A stretch of 64,000 bases of DNA from Pseudomonas sp. BP8 (GCF_017875955.1 NZ_JAGINK010000001.1:5737501-5801500), one strand, 5' to 3'. Shown: positions 38,975-48,592, counted from the first letter of the stretch. Made by a program: numbers and translations. The notes: generated from the sequence alone by a model not told the origin.

Positions 38975-40642
38975 CTACAACTGAAAACTGAAACTCAAGC
39001 TCATCCGCGGCCTGCGGTTAAGGCTATCAAGAGCCACGTCCGACAGCGGCTTGGCCACCTCCAGCGCAATGTTGTAAGACCGCGCATCCCCAACACGCAC
39101 TCCCAGCGCAGCAGACGACAACCGTGACTGCTGCACCTGCAGCTCATTGAACCAGGCCCGCGCCGCATCCACCGCCACATACGGCTGCAGCACCCTCACC
39201 CAGCTACCGTCGCGCGTGAAGCTGTAGTTCAGCTCATAGCCCAGCCCCCAGCCCTTGTCACCGCCAGCCTGATCACGCGGATAACCACGGCCGAAATTCT
39301 GCCCGCCAAATAGCACCTGCTCACTGTCCGGCAGGCTGTCACGGCTCCAGTACAGTGCCGCCGAAGCCACCCCCTGCCAGTTCTGCCCATACGCGTCACT
39401 CTGCAGGGCCGACAAACGCACCCGGAGAAAATCCAGGTCGTAGTCGCCATTGCTACGCGCGCCAAGATAGTCGAGCCCTTGATACACACCCGCACTGACC
39501 ATACGCAACCGCCCCACCTCGGCCCTACGCCAGTCGCCCTCGAACGACAGCGCACGCATATCGGTATCGGTGGTTGACGGCTGCGCAACGCCGAGCCCCT
39601 CATAGTCGTTACGCTCGCTGACCAGATAAAAACGCCCGACCACATCCAGCCACTCGCCCGGCGCGGCAATCAACGCCTGACTGATCCCCATCGAATAGCG
39701 CTGGCTGTCGCGCCGCTGGGTCAGGTCGGTGCCATCGGCCTGGCGGATACGTGTGCTGGGCTCACTGCGATAGCGCGAAGCCGAAAGCAGCAGTTGGCTG
39801 CCTTCGCTGTCCAGGTACTGGCTGTAGCCCAGACGCCAGTAGCGCGCCTGCTCTTCTCCCGGTGGCACTAGCACGCTGGCCGAGAGCTGCTCGGCAAAGC
39901 GCGTCTGGGCATTGCTGGTGACGCCGATCAGTGCCTGCAGATCGTCGCGGCTGCCGTCGTTCAGGGTCATGGTGCGGGTAAAGGGTGCGCGCGCGGCCTG
40001 GACGATCAGCCGGGCACCGCCGTCCCCGGTGCGCGGCGGCAGTAGCTGCGCCTGGGTGGTCACGCCTGGGATACGGCTGATCAGGCTGGTATAGCGCACG
40101 AAGCTCTTGCGGGTCAGCGGCCGCTCGGCCTTGAGCCTGGCCATCACCTGCTCAAGGTAATCGGCGGCAGGGCCGATATCGCCCTGCAGCTGGTAATCGC
40201 GGACATAGCCTTCAACCAGCACGACACGCACCCGGCCATCGGCGAAATCCTGCGCGGGCAAATAGGCGTACGACAGCAGATAGCCGTCCTGTTGATAGCG
40301 CTTGGTCAGGCGCTGGGTGAGTTCGGTCAGCTCGGCCAGGGATACCTGGCGGCCAATCAGCGGCCGGTAGTGCTCGCGCAGGTCGCTCAACGGGTAGACC
40401 GTGCCACCCTCGAAGCGCACCTTGCGCAGCGGGATACGGCTATTCATGGGCAGCGCCTGCTGCTGCACGGGCTCTGGCGCGGCCACCTGCAGCCCCATGC
40501 TGGCCGGCCGATAGACGTCCACCGGCAGGTTGCGCGCCGGCAAGCGGCGATCAGTGTCGTTGCTGCTGAGGTAGCTTGGCAAAGGCTCGGCGCCGGCCAG
40601 ACTGGCCGAGGACAGCAGCAGGATCAGCAGCAGACGGCGCAT
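38975..40642 (-). CDS. Orphan two-partner secretion transporter (TpsB, ShlB/FhaC/HecB family)
   Basis: 555 residues with a signal peptide (MRRLLLILLLSSASLAGA). A POTRA-like region (about 70-150, PLRKVRFEGGTVYPLSDLRE) precedes a 16-stranded beta-barrel, which ends in SLSFSFQL with a terminal hydrophobic pattern typical of outer-membrane insertion. The barrel motif LFGGQNFGRGYPRDQAGGD is the conserved L6 VRGY-type loop. TpsB proteins export large TpsA exoproteins across the outer membrane. No TpsA gene lies within this window, so the substrate is unknown; it could be encoded elsewhere. Confidence 0.9.
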   Translation of the reverse strand: MRRLLLILLLSSASLAGAEPLPSYLSSNDTDRRLPARNLPVDVYRPASMGLQVAAPEPVQQQALPMNSRIPLRKVRFEGGTVYPLSDLREHYRPLIGRQVSLAELTELTQRLTKRYQQDGYLLSYAYLPAQDFADGRVRVVLVEGYVRDYQLQGDIGPAADYLEQVMARLKAERPLTRKSFVRYTSLISRIPGVTTQAQLLPPRTGDGGARLIVQAARAPFTRTMTLNDGSRDDLQALIGVTSNAQTRFAEQLSASVLVPPGEEQARYWRLGYSQYLDSEGSQLLLSASRYRSEPSTRIRQADGTDLTQRRDSQRYSMGISQALIAAPGEWLDVVGRFYLVSERNDYEGLGVAQPSTTDTDMRALSFEGDWRRAEVGRLRMVSAGVYQGLDYLGARSNGDYDLDFLRVRLSALQSDAYGQNWQGVASAALYWSRDSLPDSEQVLFGGQNFGRGYPRDQAGGDKGWGLGYELNYSFTRDGSWVRVLQPYVAVDAARAWFNELQVQQSRLSSAALGVRVGDARSYNIALEVAKPLSDVALDSLNRRPRMSLSFSFQL

Positions 40643-40680
40643 TGGGATACTCCATCATCCTCGGGAGGTTCTCAGGCAGT

Positions 40681-40705
40681 GCCGGCCCCTTCGCGGGGCA
40701 AGCCG
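40681..40705. repeat. Degenerate REP-like sequence
   Basis: GCCGGCCCCTTCGCGGGGCA followed by AGCCG resembles the first half of the REP consensus, in the 112-bp gap between the TpsB and pbpC genes. The second half is replaced by GGCGATCGCGACGCC. Confidence 0.55.
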
Positions 40706-40754
40706 GCGATCGCGACGCCATTGACTGACAGCGTAGCCTGCTCACACCGCCGGC

Positions 40755-43109
40755 TCACTCGCTGACCTGAAACTCCACCCGCGCCGTCTCACCGCTCTCG
40801 TCCAACGCACTCAGTTCGATGCGCCCGCGCTGCTCGAAGCGCAGCTGCAGGCTGTCCTGCCCGCGGGTCTCGCCCATTGGCTGGCCATTGACGAACCACC
40901 AGCGCTGGCCGCCGCCGCCCAGTGCCGACACCTGCAATTGCAGCGGTTCGCGACTGGTGGCCGGGCGGCGCAGGTTGTCCCCGGCACGCACCCCGACGAT
41001 CGACAACGGCGGCGCACTGGCCGGCACCTGCGGCGGGCAGTTCGGGTCGACCGCCGGCAGACGTGCAGCACGCCGCTCCACACGGGGCAACCAAGGCTCC
41101 AGCGGCGCTGGCCAGAGGGCGATGGCGCGCGCAGTGGCGCCGCTGCAACTGGCGTCGACCCGCAGCCCCTGTGGGTTGACCCAGACGCTATCGCGCAGGC
41201 CCAGCCCCAGCGGCTGATCAGCCGCCTGCAAGGTCGGCGGCGTGGTGCCGTCGAGGGTCCAGGCAAAACGCTGGCGCCGGCAGTTGGCGTCCTGGCGATT
41301 CATCGGTTGGCCGAGCGGCCAGCAGATTGCCGCCACCCCCACCGACGCCGGCACCTGCTCGACCGGCGGCTGGATGCCGCGCTGGCTGTCGCGGTTGCTC
41401 AACAGGTCATGCACCTGCAGCATCAGCGGCGCCGCCGAAGCCAGGCCGAACTGGCCGGGCACCGGCGTGCCGTCAGGGCGGCCGATCCACACGCCGATCA
41501 GGTAGCGCGGGCCGACGCCGATCGACCAGGCATCGCGAAAGCCATAGCTGGTGCCGGTCTTCCAGGCCAGCAAAGGGCGCTGGACCAGCTCGGCATGCGG
41601 GTCACGGTTCGGACGCGCCTGGCCACTGAGGATGCGCCGGATGATCCACGCCGCACCCGGTGATACCAGCCGACGCTCCACCAGTGGCTCTTGCGGTTGC
41701 AGGCGGATCCGCGCGCTGTGGCCGCTGCGCGCCAGCGCCGCATAGCCGCCGACCAGGTCCTCCAGGCGGCTGCCGGCGCCACCCAGAATCAGCGACAGGT
41801 TGGGCTCGGCCAGCGGCGGCAGCGCCAACGGCACGCCGCCCATGCGCATCTGTGCGGCAAAGCGCTTGGGCCCGTAGGCTTCAAGCAACTGCACCGCCGG
41901 CAGGTTGAGTGACAGGGCCAAGGCGGCGCTGGCCGAGACCGGGCCGCTGAAGCCCATGGAGAAGTTACCGGGGCGATAGTCGCCATAACGCCGCGGCACA
42001 TCCTGCAGCAGCGACTCGGAATGGATCAGGCCATCGTCCAGGGCCATCCCATACAGAAACGGCTTGAGGGTCGAGCCGGGCGAGCGCAGCGCGTGGACCA
42101 TGTCGACATGACCGAAACGACGCGCGTCAGCCAGTTCGATCGAGCCCAGGTAGGCACGCACCGCCATGCTCTGCGCCTCGACCACCAGGATCGCCGCCGA
42201 GGTGCGTTCGGGCAGCCGCGCGCGCCAGCCCAGCAGCAGGTCTTCCAGGCGCCGCTGCAACGCCGCATCGACGGTGGTGCGGATCAGCGGCGGGCTGTGC
42301 TTCGTGTTCAGCCGTCGCGCCAGCAAAGGCGCCAGCGCCGGTTCCTGACGCGGAGCCAGCAACAACGGTTCTTCGCGTGCCTCGCGCACACGCTGATCGG
42401 GCCATACCTGGTAGTCGGCCAAGCGCTGCAAGACCTTGTCGCGGGCCTGCTGGGCCCGCTGCGGATGCCGGTCCGGACGCAACCGGCTGGGCGCTTGCGG
42501 CAGCACTGCGAGCAAGGCCGCTTCGGCCGGGGTGAGGTGCTTGGGCGACTTGCCCAGATAGGCCCAACTGGCCGCAGCCACCCCCTGCAGGGTGCCGCCG
42601 AACGGCGCTCGGTTGAGGTAGAGCTGGAGGATCTCGGCCTTGGACAGGTGCCATTCGAGCTGCAGCGTGCGCCACAACTGACGCGACTTGCCTGTCAGGG
42701 TGCGGTCGTGGGGGTCGAGCAAGCGCGCCACCTGCATCGACAGGGTGCTGCCACCCGAAACCACGCGCCCCCCGCGCAGGTTGAGCCAGGCCGCCCGCGC
42801 CAGCGCCAGCGGGTTGACCCCCGGGTGATTGTAGAACCAGCGGTCTTCGTAGGTCAGCAGGGCTTCGAGGTAGAGCGGCGAGACCTCCTCGGGGCTGACC
42901 GGATAGCGCCAGACTCCGTCGGCGTCGGCGAAGCGCCACAGCGGTGTGCCGTCTTCGGCCAGCACCACCCGCGCCAGGTCATCGGCCGGCATCGGCAACG
43001 GCCAGAGGCGGTCGGCCAGCCACAGCAAGCCGGTCGCCAGCAGCCCCGCGGCAACCACTGCACGCAACAGACGCCCCGCACGGGTGCTCGGGCGTATTAA
43101 ACTTGGCAT
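40755..43109 (-). CDS. pbpC: Penicillin-binding protein 1C (bifunctional PBP)
   Basis: 784 residues from the ATG at 43109; a TTG extension to 43139 is less likely. A single membrane anchor (about 18-36) precedes a GT51 glycosyltransferase with catalytic Glu in TYEDRWFYNHPG (E88) and GGSTLSMQVARLLDPHDR. The transpeptidase has S346 in SPGSTLKPF and the KTGTSYGFRDAW box. A C-terminal BiPBP_C extension follows (about 690-784). PbpC works with the alpha-2-macroglobulin lipoprotein encoded next to it in many Gram-negatives, guarding the periplasm. Here the two are separated by one small gene on the other strand. Confidence 0.93.
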   Translation of the reverse strand: MPSLIRPSTRAGRLLRAVVAAGLLATGLLWLADRLWPLPMPADDLARVVLAEDGTPLWRFADADGVWRYPVSPEEVSPLYLEALLTYEDRWFYNHPGVNPLALARAAWLNLRGGRVVSGGSTLSMQVARLLDPHDRTLTGKSRQLWRTLQLEWHLSKAEILQLYLNRAPFGGTLQGVAAASWAYLGKSPKHLTPAEAALLAVLPQAPSRLRPDRHPQRAQQARDKVLQRLADYQVWPDQRVREAREEPLLLAPRQEPALAPLLARRLNTKHSPPLIRTTVDAALQRRLEDLLLGWRARLPERTSAAILVVEAQSMAVRAYLGSIELADARRFGHVDMVHALRSPGSTLKPFLYGMALDDGLIHSESLLQDVPRRYGDYRPGNFSMGFSGPVSASAALALSLNLPAVQLLEAYGPKRFAAQMRMGGVPLALPPLAEPNLSLILGGAGSRLEDLVGGYAALARSGHSARIRLQPQEPLVERRLVSPGAAWIIRRILSGQARPNRDPHAELVQRPLLAWKTGTSYGFRDAWSIGVGPRYLIGVWIGRPDGTPVPGQFGLASAAPLMLQVHDLLSNRDSQRGIQPPVEQVPASVGVAAICWPLGQPMNRQDANCRRQRFAWTLDGTTPPTLQAADQPLGLGLRDSVWVNPQGLRVDASCSGATARAIALWPAPLEPWLPRVERRAARLPAVDPNCPPQVPASAPPLSIVGVRAGDNLRRPATSREPLQLQVSALGGGGQRWWFVNGQPMGETRGQDSLQLRFEQRGRIELSALDESGETARVEFQVSE

Positions 43110-43168
43110 TGGGAACCGACCTGGCCTGGTAATGGCCAAAGCCTTGGATTGATCATCAGGAAGCGACT

Positions 43169-43462
43169 ATGCATGTAGAAGGTTTTTTCGATTGGCTGGG
43201 CCAGGCACTGGGGGCATTGATCCGCATCATCGTCGATGCCTTGAGCGGGTTGTTCAACCTGCTGGCCAATGCCGGCGGCAACTTCATTGATGGCCTGGCG
43301 CGTACGTTGGGCATGGACACCTCGCTGGTCAGCATTCTTGCCCTGATCGTTGGCTTGATGCTGCTCTACTCGGCGATCCGCGCCTTCATGCGCGCCTCGA
43401 TCATTCTCGGGATCATCTGGCTGGTGCTGGGCTTGTGGGTGCTTAGCTGGATCATTCACTGA
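43169..43462 (+). CDS. Small membrane protein between pbpC and the alpha-2-macroglobulin gene
   Basis: 97 residues. AGGAAG lies 5 nt before the ATG. Two hydrophobic segments: about 12-32 (ALGALIRIIVDALSGLFNLL) and a long one at 50-95 (ILALIVGLMLLYSAIRAFMR then a second helix to the end). It is on the opposite strand to both neighbours and ends in a strong hairpin. I do not recognise a family; a role with the PBP1C/alpha-2-macroglobulin pair is possible. Confidence 0.75.
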   Translation: MHVEGFFDWLGQALGALIRIIVDALSGLFNLLANAGGNFIDGLARTLGMDTSLVSILALIVGLMLLYSAIRAFMRASIILGIIWLVLGLWVLSWIIH

Positions 43463-43489
43463 GCCTGGGTTTCATGCGCTGCCAGTGCT

Positions 43490-43516
43490 GGCGCCCACGC
43501 GGTGAGCGTGGGCGCC
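43490..43516. terminator. 11-bp hairpin between convergent genes
   Basis: GGCGCCCACGC (43490-43500) pairs perfectly with GCGTGGGCGCC (43506-43516) around GGTGA, in the 69-bp gap before the alpha-2-macroglobulin stop. It has no T-tract but is the strongest dyad in this area and could serve both strands. Confidence 0.6.
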
Positions 43517-43531
43517 GACTGATGCAGCACA

Positions 43532-46500
43532 CTAGCGCGGCTTGACCACCATCTCCCCTGGGCTCTCGCCCACTGCCTGCAGGTTCGGCCGGTACATCGA
43601 CTCCACCTGCGGTGGCGGCACACGGTAGGTACCCGGCGTCACTGCCCGGGCCAGGTACAGCAGGTGAGTGGTGCCATAGCTGTCGAGCTTCAGCGCTGCC
43701 ACGTAGCGGTCATCGCGATACTCCTGATGCACCACGCTGGCATTCTGCATCGACTCGCGCCACTGCTTCACGGCGCTACTGGCGTTCTCCAGGCTGGCCG
43801 CACTCTGCGCCAGGTTCTGGTTCTCCAGCTCCAGGCCCGCTGGCAGCAAATCGACCACCAACGCATCCGGCACCTGGCTGTGGGCTTTGAGCGCCAAGTG
43901 CACCAGCACCAGGTCACCACTGCGCAGGTTGCGCAGGTCCAGGTTCTGGCCGTTCATGCCAAGGAACTCACGGCGAATTTCCAGGCCATTAGCGCTCGGC
44001 GCCGGCGCCTGACGCGGGTAACCGGAGAGGGTCAGCTGCTGGTAGAGCGTTTCGCTGCCTTGGTTTTGCACGCTCAACGGCGAGGCCAGCAACGGCCCCT
44101 CGAGCTTCATCCCCGCCTCGGCGTTGTTCAGCTCGCGCAGCTCGCCGGCACTGTCCAGCCGCGCCTGCCATTTGCCTTCCGGCTTGCCCAACAGGCCACG
44201 ACCGGCGAGGAACAGCGCGTTGCGCTCCTGGGTCGACAGCCAGCGGTTGGCCGCCAGCTCGTCAGACAGGGCGAACAGGCGTTGATCGACCTGATTGGCC
44301 GCCAGGTTGTTCTCCTGCAGCAAGGCCAGAATCAGCGCCTGATCGCGCACGGCACTGCCGTAGTCGGCCATCCAGCCATTGCTGCGACTGACAGCCAGAC
44401 CCGCCTGCAACGCCTGCTGCGAACGCGGATTGTCACCCATCTTGTCCAGCGCCACGGCCAGTTGCACCAGTGGCAGGCCAGAGCGGGCGTCACTGCGCCG
44501 TTCATACAGGGCGCGCAAGGCACCCAGTGGCGCCTGCTGACTGCGCGCCAGCACCAAGGCGGCATAGGCCTGTACGGCAAAGCGCGTATGTTCGGCGTTC
44601 TGGCTGTAATCGACCTCGATCAGATTGCGTTCCTGCACGTAGCGCAGCAGGCGTTCGCTGGCCTTTTTCAGGGCCTCGGCCGGTACGCCATAACCCTGCT
44701 CGCGGGCGCGCAGGAGGAAGTCGGTGACATAAGCGGTCAGCCAGTACTCCTCTTCGCTGTCCGAGCTCCACAGGCCAAAGCCGCCGTTGTAGCGCTGCAT
44801 GCCCAGCAGGTGCTCGATGCCCATTTCGATCTTGCGCTTGCGCACCTCGGCGGGCTCGCCCTTGATGCCGAGACGCTTGAGGCTTTCGGCATCGGCGTAC
44901 AACGACGGGTAGAGGCCGCTGGTGGTCTGCTCCAGGCAGCCATACGGATAGGCTTCAAGGGCACGGATCTGTTCGGCCAGGTTCAGCGGTGGGCGGCTCG
45001 ACAAGGCCAGGCTGGCTTCCAGCCCGGCTGGCTCGAATTCAGCCAGGTCGCCTTCCGGCAAGGTCCATGGCTGGTCCTTGAGCGCCACCCGGTAGTGCTT
45101 GAGCATCGCCGGGTAGGCCGGGCGCACACCCAGGGTCCATTCACGGCTGAAGCTGGTGTTCGCCTCGCCCGGCAGCTGCAGGCCGTTGACCCGCACCTGC
45201 ACTTTGCCCTGGCCCAGGCCGCCCAAGGCCTGGACCGGGATCAGCAGCGTGCTGCGCTGGCCTTCGGCCAAGGTCAGCGTCTGTTGAGAAGCGGCGGCGA
45301 GGCTCAACTGGCCCTCGGTGCTGAGCTCGACGGTCAATTGCTGGGCGCGCCCGGACAGGTTGGCCAGGTCCAGCGCCAGGTTGGTCCGGTCGCCACCGGC
45401 GAGGAAGCGTGGCGCCGACAGTTCGGCGATCAACGGCGCGGCGACCACGGTCTTGCCTTCGGCCACGCCGAAGTGCTCGTCGCTCCAGGCCTGGGCCATC
45501 AGCCGCAGTTCACCGTTGAAGTCGGGGATGTCGACGCTGGCCTCACCCTCGCCCTTGTCGTTGAGGGTCACCGGCAGGCTCTGCTGGGCAACGATGGTCA
45601 CCGTGGTATTGGGGCGCTTGCCGCCCTTGGCCATCGCCGCATCGCCACCAAACGCCAGGCTGGCCAGACGGCCCTGACCGGCTTCGATCAACTGGCCGTA
45701 GATATCCAGCTGGTCAGCGCCGTAAGCCTTACGGCCGAACAGGCTGGCAAACGGGTCCGGGGTCTTGAAGTCGGTGATGTTGAGGATGCCCACGTCCACC
45801 GCCGACAGCAGCACGTGGACCTGCTTGGGCACGCTGCCGTCGGCGTTGAGCGCCTTGAACTTGACCGTCAGCGCTTGCTTGGGGCGCATCGTCTCCGGCG
45901 CTTGCAGGCTCAGCGCAAGCTTGCGCTCGGCGCGGTCAAGCGGCAGGTGCAACACGCCAACGGCGCGTTTTGGCGTGGCGTTGGCCTTGCGCTCACCCGG
46001 GCGGATCACCAGCGCACTGATGTACAGGTCATGCCGCGCCCACTTCGGATCGAGCTTGACGTCAAAGGTCTTGCCTTCGGCGGGCACGTCGATTTCCTGC
46101 CACCACAGCGGGCCGTCGCTGGACTCGACCATCAGGTAACCACTGCCTGCGGCGGGTGGGGTGACGGTGACCTTGGCTGTCGTGCCATCGGCGTAGGACG
46201 GTTTGTCCAGGGCCAGCTTGACCTGATCCGGACGCACCGCGCCGCCTTCGGCGTTGTCCTGGGCGCGATAACCGGCCCAGAAACGCGCGCTGGAGACCAG
46301 ACCGGTCTGCGGGTCTTCGACCTCGACCCGGTACGGGCCCCACTCGACCTGGAAGTTGAGCTTGGCCGTGGAGCCGGCCTTGACGCTGACGGTCTCCTCG
46401 CTCTGGGTCAGGTACTTCTCGTTGTAGTTGTAACTCCAGCCGTCGCTCTGCGAGTAGTTCCAGTAGTAGTCGCGACGCTCACGGACCAGACGCACCTTGA

Positions 46501-48427
46501 GGTTGTCGACGGCGAGCTTGTTGCCATCACGATCGGCCACCAGCACTTCGAATTCGACCGGGCCATCGCCATCGGTTTCTTCGCCATCGAACAGACCACG
46601 CAAGCCTGGCAAGCGCTCGGCGGGCCAGATCGGTTGCTCGAGGCGCCGGGTGATCGGCCGGCCACCGGACTCCTGCAGGCTGGCCTGCACGGTCAGTTGC
46701 AGCGGCGAACGGGCTTCGGCCCAGCGGCTCTCGATCTCGAGCCTGGCCTTGCCGGCCTGGTCGAGGGTGACCTCGTCCAGCTCCAGGTCCTGGTTGAGTT
46801 CGGTCTCGGTGACCGAGCCAAACTGATAACCCGGCAGCGCCGGCACCGCTTCGCGCAAAGGCCGCACATAGGCCTGGCCACTGAGGCGGTTACCGGCTGC
46901 CGGAGCACCGTACAGGTAGCGGCCATTGACCTCGATACTGGCGGTCTGCTCTGGGCTCAACGGCGTAGCGCTGCCCTTGAGCTCCAGTGCCAGGCGCTCG
47001 GGGAGGAAGTCTTCGACGAGGAACTCATGGACCTGCTTGCGTCCGCCGCCCAGGTCGAGCAGCAGTTGCCAGCGACCGGTCGGTGCTTCCGTGGCCAGCT
47101 GCAACTGGTATTGATAGAGGCCATTGGCATCGGCCTCCCAGACGAACTTGCGGCTGACCTGCTCATCCGGCCGACGCACTTCGACCGTCACCGGCTGAGC
47201 CTTGAGCGGCTTGCCGTCCTGGTCACGCAGCAGGCCATTGAGCAACACGGTCTCACCTGGGCGATACAGGTCACGCGGGCCGAAGATGAAAAACTGCAGC
47301 GGGTTGGCTTGGGGCCCGGTGATGTCGAACTCGGCCAGGTCCAGGGCCGCGGTATTCAGGCGCAGCAAGGTGGTGTGCACGCCTTGGGTAGCGATCAGGG
47401 TATCGGCCTTGGCGGTGATCGGCAGCTGGGCGTGGCCGTCGCCGTCGGTCTTGGCCTGGGCGAGTAGCTTGCCCTTGTCGTCGTGCAGCTCGAGGGTCAC
47501 CCCGTCGAGCGCCTTGCCGCCTTCCAGGGCCTGGGCGAAGACATCCAGGCGATCGCGGTAGCGGTGCGCAGAAACACCGATGTCACTGAGGGTGAACAGG
47601 GTCGCGGGCTGCGAGTAGTCGTAGGTCCCGGAGGCGCGCATCACCGCCAGGTACACGCCTGGCTCCTGCAGTGGCTTGATCCCGGCGATCGGCAGCAGCA
47701 CGGTCTCGCGGGTGTTGCGCGCCGGGTTGAGGTCGAAACGGCCGCTGTAGACCAGTTCGGCCATGTCCAGGGTTTCCTTGGACTGGTAGTAGTACAGGCT
47801 GCTGTTGCGCCCCCAGCTGGCCAGGAAGGTCGAGAGCATCTCCGGCTTGATGCGGAAGAACTCGACATCGACCTTGGCCACGTTCAGGGCGATCACCGGC
47901 AGGCCTTCGGCCAGGCGCGTGGGCAGCAGCGAGCCGCGGCTGGCGAAGCCGATGGTCGGTTGCATGTCGCGGGTTTCCAGGCGGCTGACCGACTCGCTGG
48001 CCAGCGCATTGCCGTTGACTGCCAGCAGCCCCTTGTCGACCGACAGCACCAGCTTGCGCTGCGGCTCGAGGTGGCGCAGGCGCAGCTCCATCTGGTTGTC
48101 GGAGAGCTCCCAGGCGCCGTCGAGCTTGCCGTTGACGGTGTCGACCAGGTGGACCTTGTTGGCGAAGTCCTGACTGGCGTCGAGCGGCGCGGAAAAGCTG
48201 ATCGACAGCGCACTGGCGCCGTCCAGCTGGGTTTCCGAGACATCCAGCACGGTCAGCTCGCGGCCCTCGTAGCGTTTGGCCAGGACGGCCGGATCCTCGC
48301 GCTTGGGCGCCGGCGCTTCGGCGGGCGCGGGCGGTTTTTCCGCAGGCGCAGGGACGTCCTTGGAAGAGGAATCACAGGCACTGAGCAGGGCCAGCGCGCA
48401 GGCCAGCAACAATCCTTTGTTGAACAT
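43532..48427 (-). CDS. Bacterial alpha-2-macroglobulin lipoprotein (YfhM type)
   Basis: 1631 residues from the ATG at 48427. A lipobox LLSAC (Cys17) marks it as a lipoprotein; a Pro/Ala-rich linker follows (about 22-45). Repeated macroglobulin Ig-like (MG) domains fill the first 1000 residues. The thioester motif CLEQ lies at about Cys1164 in YPYGCLEQTTSG, followed by a terpenoid-cyclase-like helical domain. These proteins trap proteases in the periplasm and are linked genetically to PBP1C. Upstream bases next to the ATG are pyrimidine-rich and show no clear Shine-Dalgarno sequence, an oddity for the start chosen; an in-frame GTG at 48466 also lacks one. Confidence 0.93.
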   Translation of the reverse strand: MFNKGLLLACALALLSACDSSSKDVPAPAEKPPAPAEAPAPKREDPAVLAKRYEGRELTVLDVSETQLDGASALSISFSAPLDASQDFANKVHLVDTVNGKLDGAWELSDNQMELRLRHLEPQRKLVLSVDKGLLAVNGNALASESVSRLETRDMQPTIGFASRGSLLPTRLAEGLPVIALNVAKVDVEFFRIKPEMLSTFLASWGRNSSLYYYQSKETLDMAELVYSGRFDLNPARNTRETVLLPIAGIKPLQEPGVYLAVMRASGTYDYSQPATLFTLSDIGVSAHRYRDRLDVFAQALEGGKALDGVTLELHDDKGKLLAQAKTDGDGHAQLPITAKADTLIATQGVHTTLLRLNTAALDLAEFDITGPQANPLQFFIFGPRDLYRPGETVLLNGLLRDQDGKPLKAQPVTVEVRRPDEQVSRKFVWEADANGLYQYQLQLATEAPTGRWQLLLDLGGGRKQVHEFLVEDFLPERLALELKGSATPLSPEQTASIEVNGRYLYGAPAAGNRLSGQAYVRPLREAVPALPGYQFGSVTETELNQDLELDEVTLDQAGKARLEIESRWAEARSPLQLTVQASLQESGGRPITRRLEQPIWPAERLPGLRGLFDGEETDGDGPVEFEVLVADRDGNKLAVDNLKVRLVRERRDYYWNYSQSDGWSYNYNEKYLTQSEETVSVKAGSTAKLNFQVEWGPYRVEVEDPQTGLVSSARFWAGYRAQDNAEGGAVRPDQVKLALDKPSYADGTTAKVTVTPPAAGSGYLMVESSDGPLWWQEIDVPAEGKTFDVKLDPKWARHDLYISALVIRPGERKANATPKRAVGVLHLPLDRAERKLALSLQAPETMRPKQALTVKFKALNADGSVPKQVHVLLSAVDVGILNITDFKTPDPFASLFGRKAYGADQLDIYGQLIEAGQGRLASLAFGGDAAMAKGGKRPNTTVTIVAQQSLPVTLNDKGEGEASVDIPDFNGELRLMAQAWSDEHFGVAEGKTVVAAPLIAELSAPRFLAGGDRTNLALDLANLSGRAQQLTVELSTEGQLSLAAASQQTLTLAEGQRSTLLIPVQALGGLGQGKVQVRVNGLQLPGEANTSFSREWTLGVRPAYPAMLKHYRVALKDQPWTLPEGDLAEFEPAGLEASLALSSRPPLNLAEQIRALEAYPYGCLEQTTSGLYPSLYADAESLKRLGIKGEPAEVRKRKIEMGIEHLLGMQRYNGGFGLWSSDSEEEYWLTAYVTDFLLRAREQGYGVPAEALKKASERLLRYVQERNLIEVDYSQNAEHTRFAVQAYAALVLARSQQAPLGALRALYERRSDARSGLPLVQLAVALDKMGDNPRSQQALQAGLAVSRSNGWMADYGSAVRDQALILALLQENNLAANQVDQRLFALSDELAANRWLSTQERNALFLAGRGLLGKPEGKWQARLDSAGELRELNNAEAGMKLEGPLLASPLSVQNQGSETLYQQLTLSGYPRQAPAPSANGLEIRREFLGMNGQNLDLRNLRSGDLVLVHLALKAHSQVPDALVVDLLPAGLELENQNLAQSAASLENASSAVKQWRESMQNASVVHQEYRDDRYVAALKLDSYGTTHLLYLARAVTPGTYRVPPPQVESMYRPNLQAVGESPGEMVVKPR

Positions 48428-48468
48428 GAGAGAGGGGACTCTTCGGCAGCGTGGTCTTGAGGGCACAA

Positions 48469-48474
48469 ACTATA
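48469..48474 (-). promoter_or_regulatory. -10-like element of the alpha-2-macroglobulin gene
   Basis: TATAGT on the minus strand, 42-47 bp before the ATG. No clear -35 partner. If used, the 5' leader is only about 30 nt. Confidence 0.3.
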
Positions 48475-48549
48475 GCGTAACCGCAGGCGGCTTACCTGAC
48501 GCTGCGCGGCAAGTGAGACCGTGTTCGCGCAGATTGGTTGCCGGGCCGG

Positions 48550-48555
48550 TAGAAT
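48550..48555 (+). promoter_or_regulatory. -10-like element of the MATE gene
   Basis: TAGAAT, 38 bp before the ATG at 48593. A TTGGTT upstream is too close to be its -35, so evidence is weak. Confidence 0.3.
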
Positions 48556-48592
48556 GCGCGTCCGAATATCTGTCGTTAGTGCTGGAGTCAGC

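Noticed and set aside
43664..47467. 1267-codon open frame on the plus strand
   Set aside because: It lies antisense to the alpha-2-macroglobulin gene, and its translation is Gln/Leu/Gly/Arg-rich low-complexity text with no domain. It is an effect of high GC on the complementary frame.
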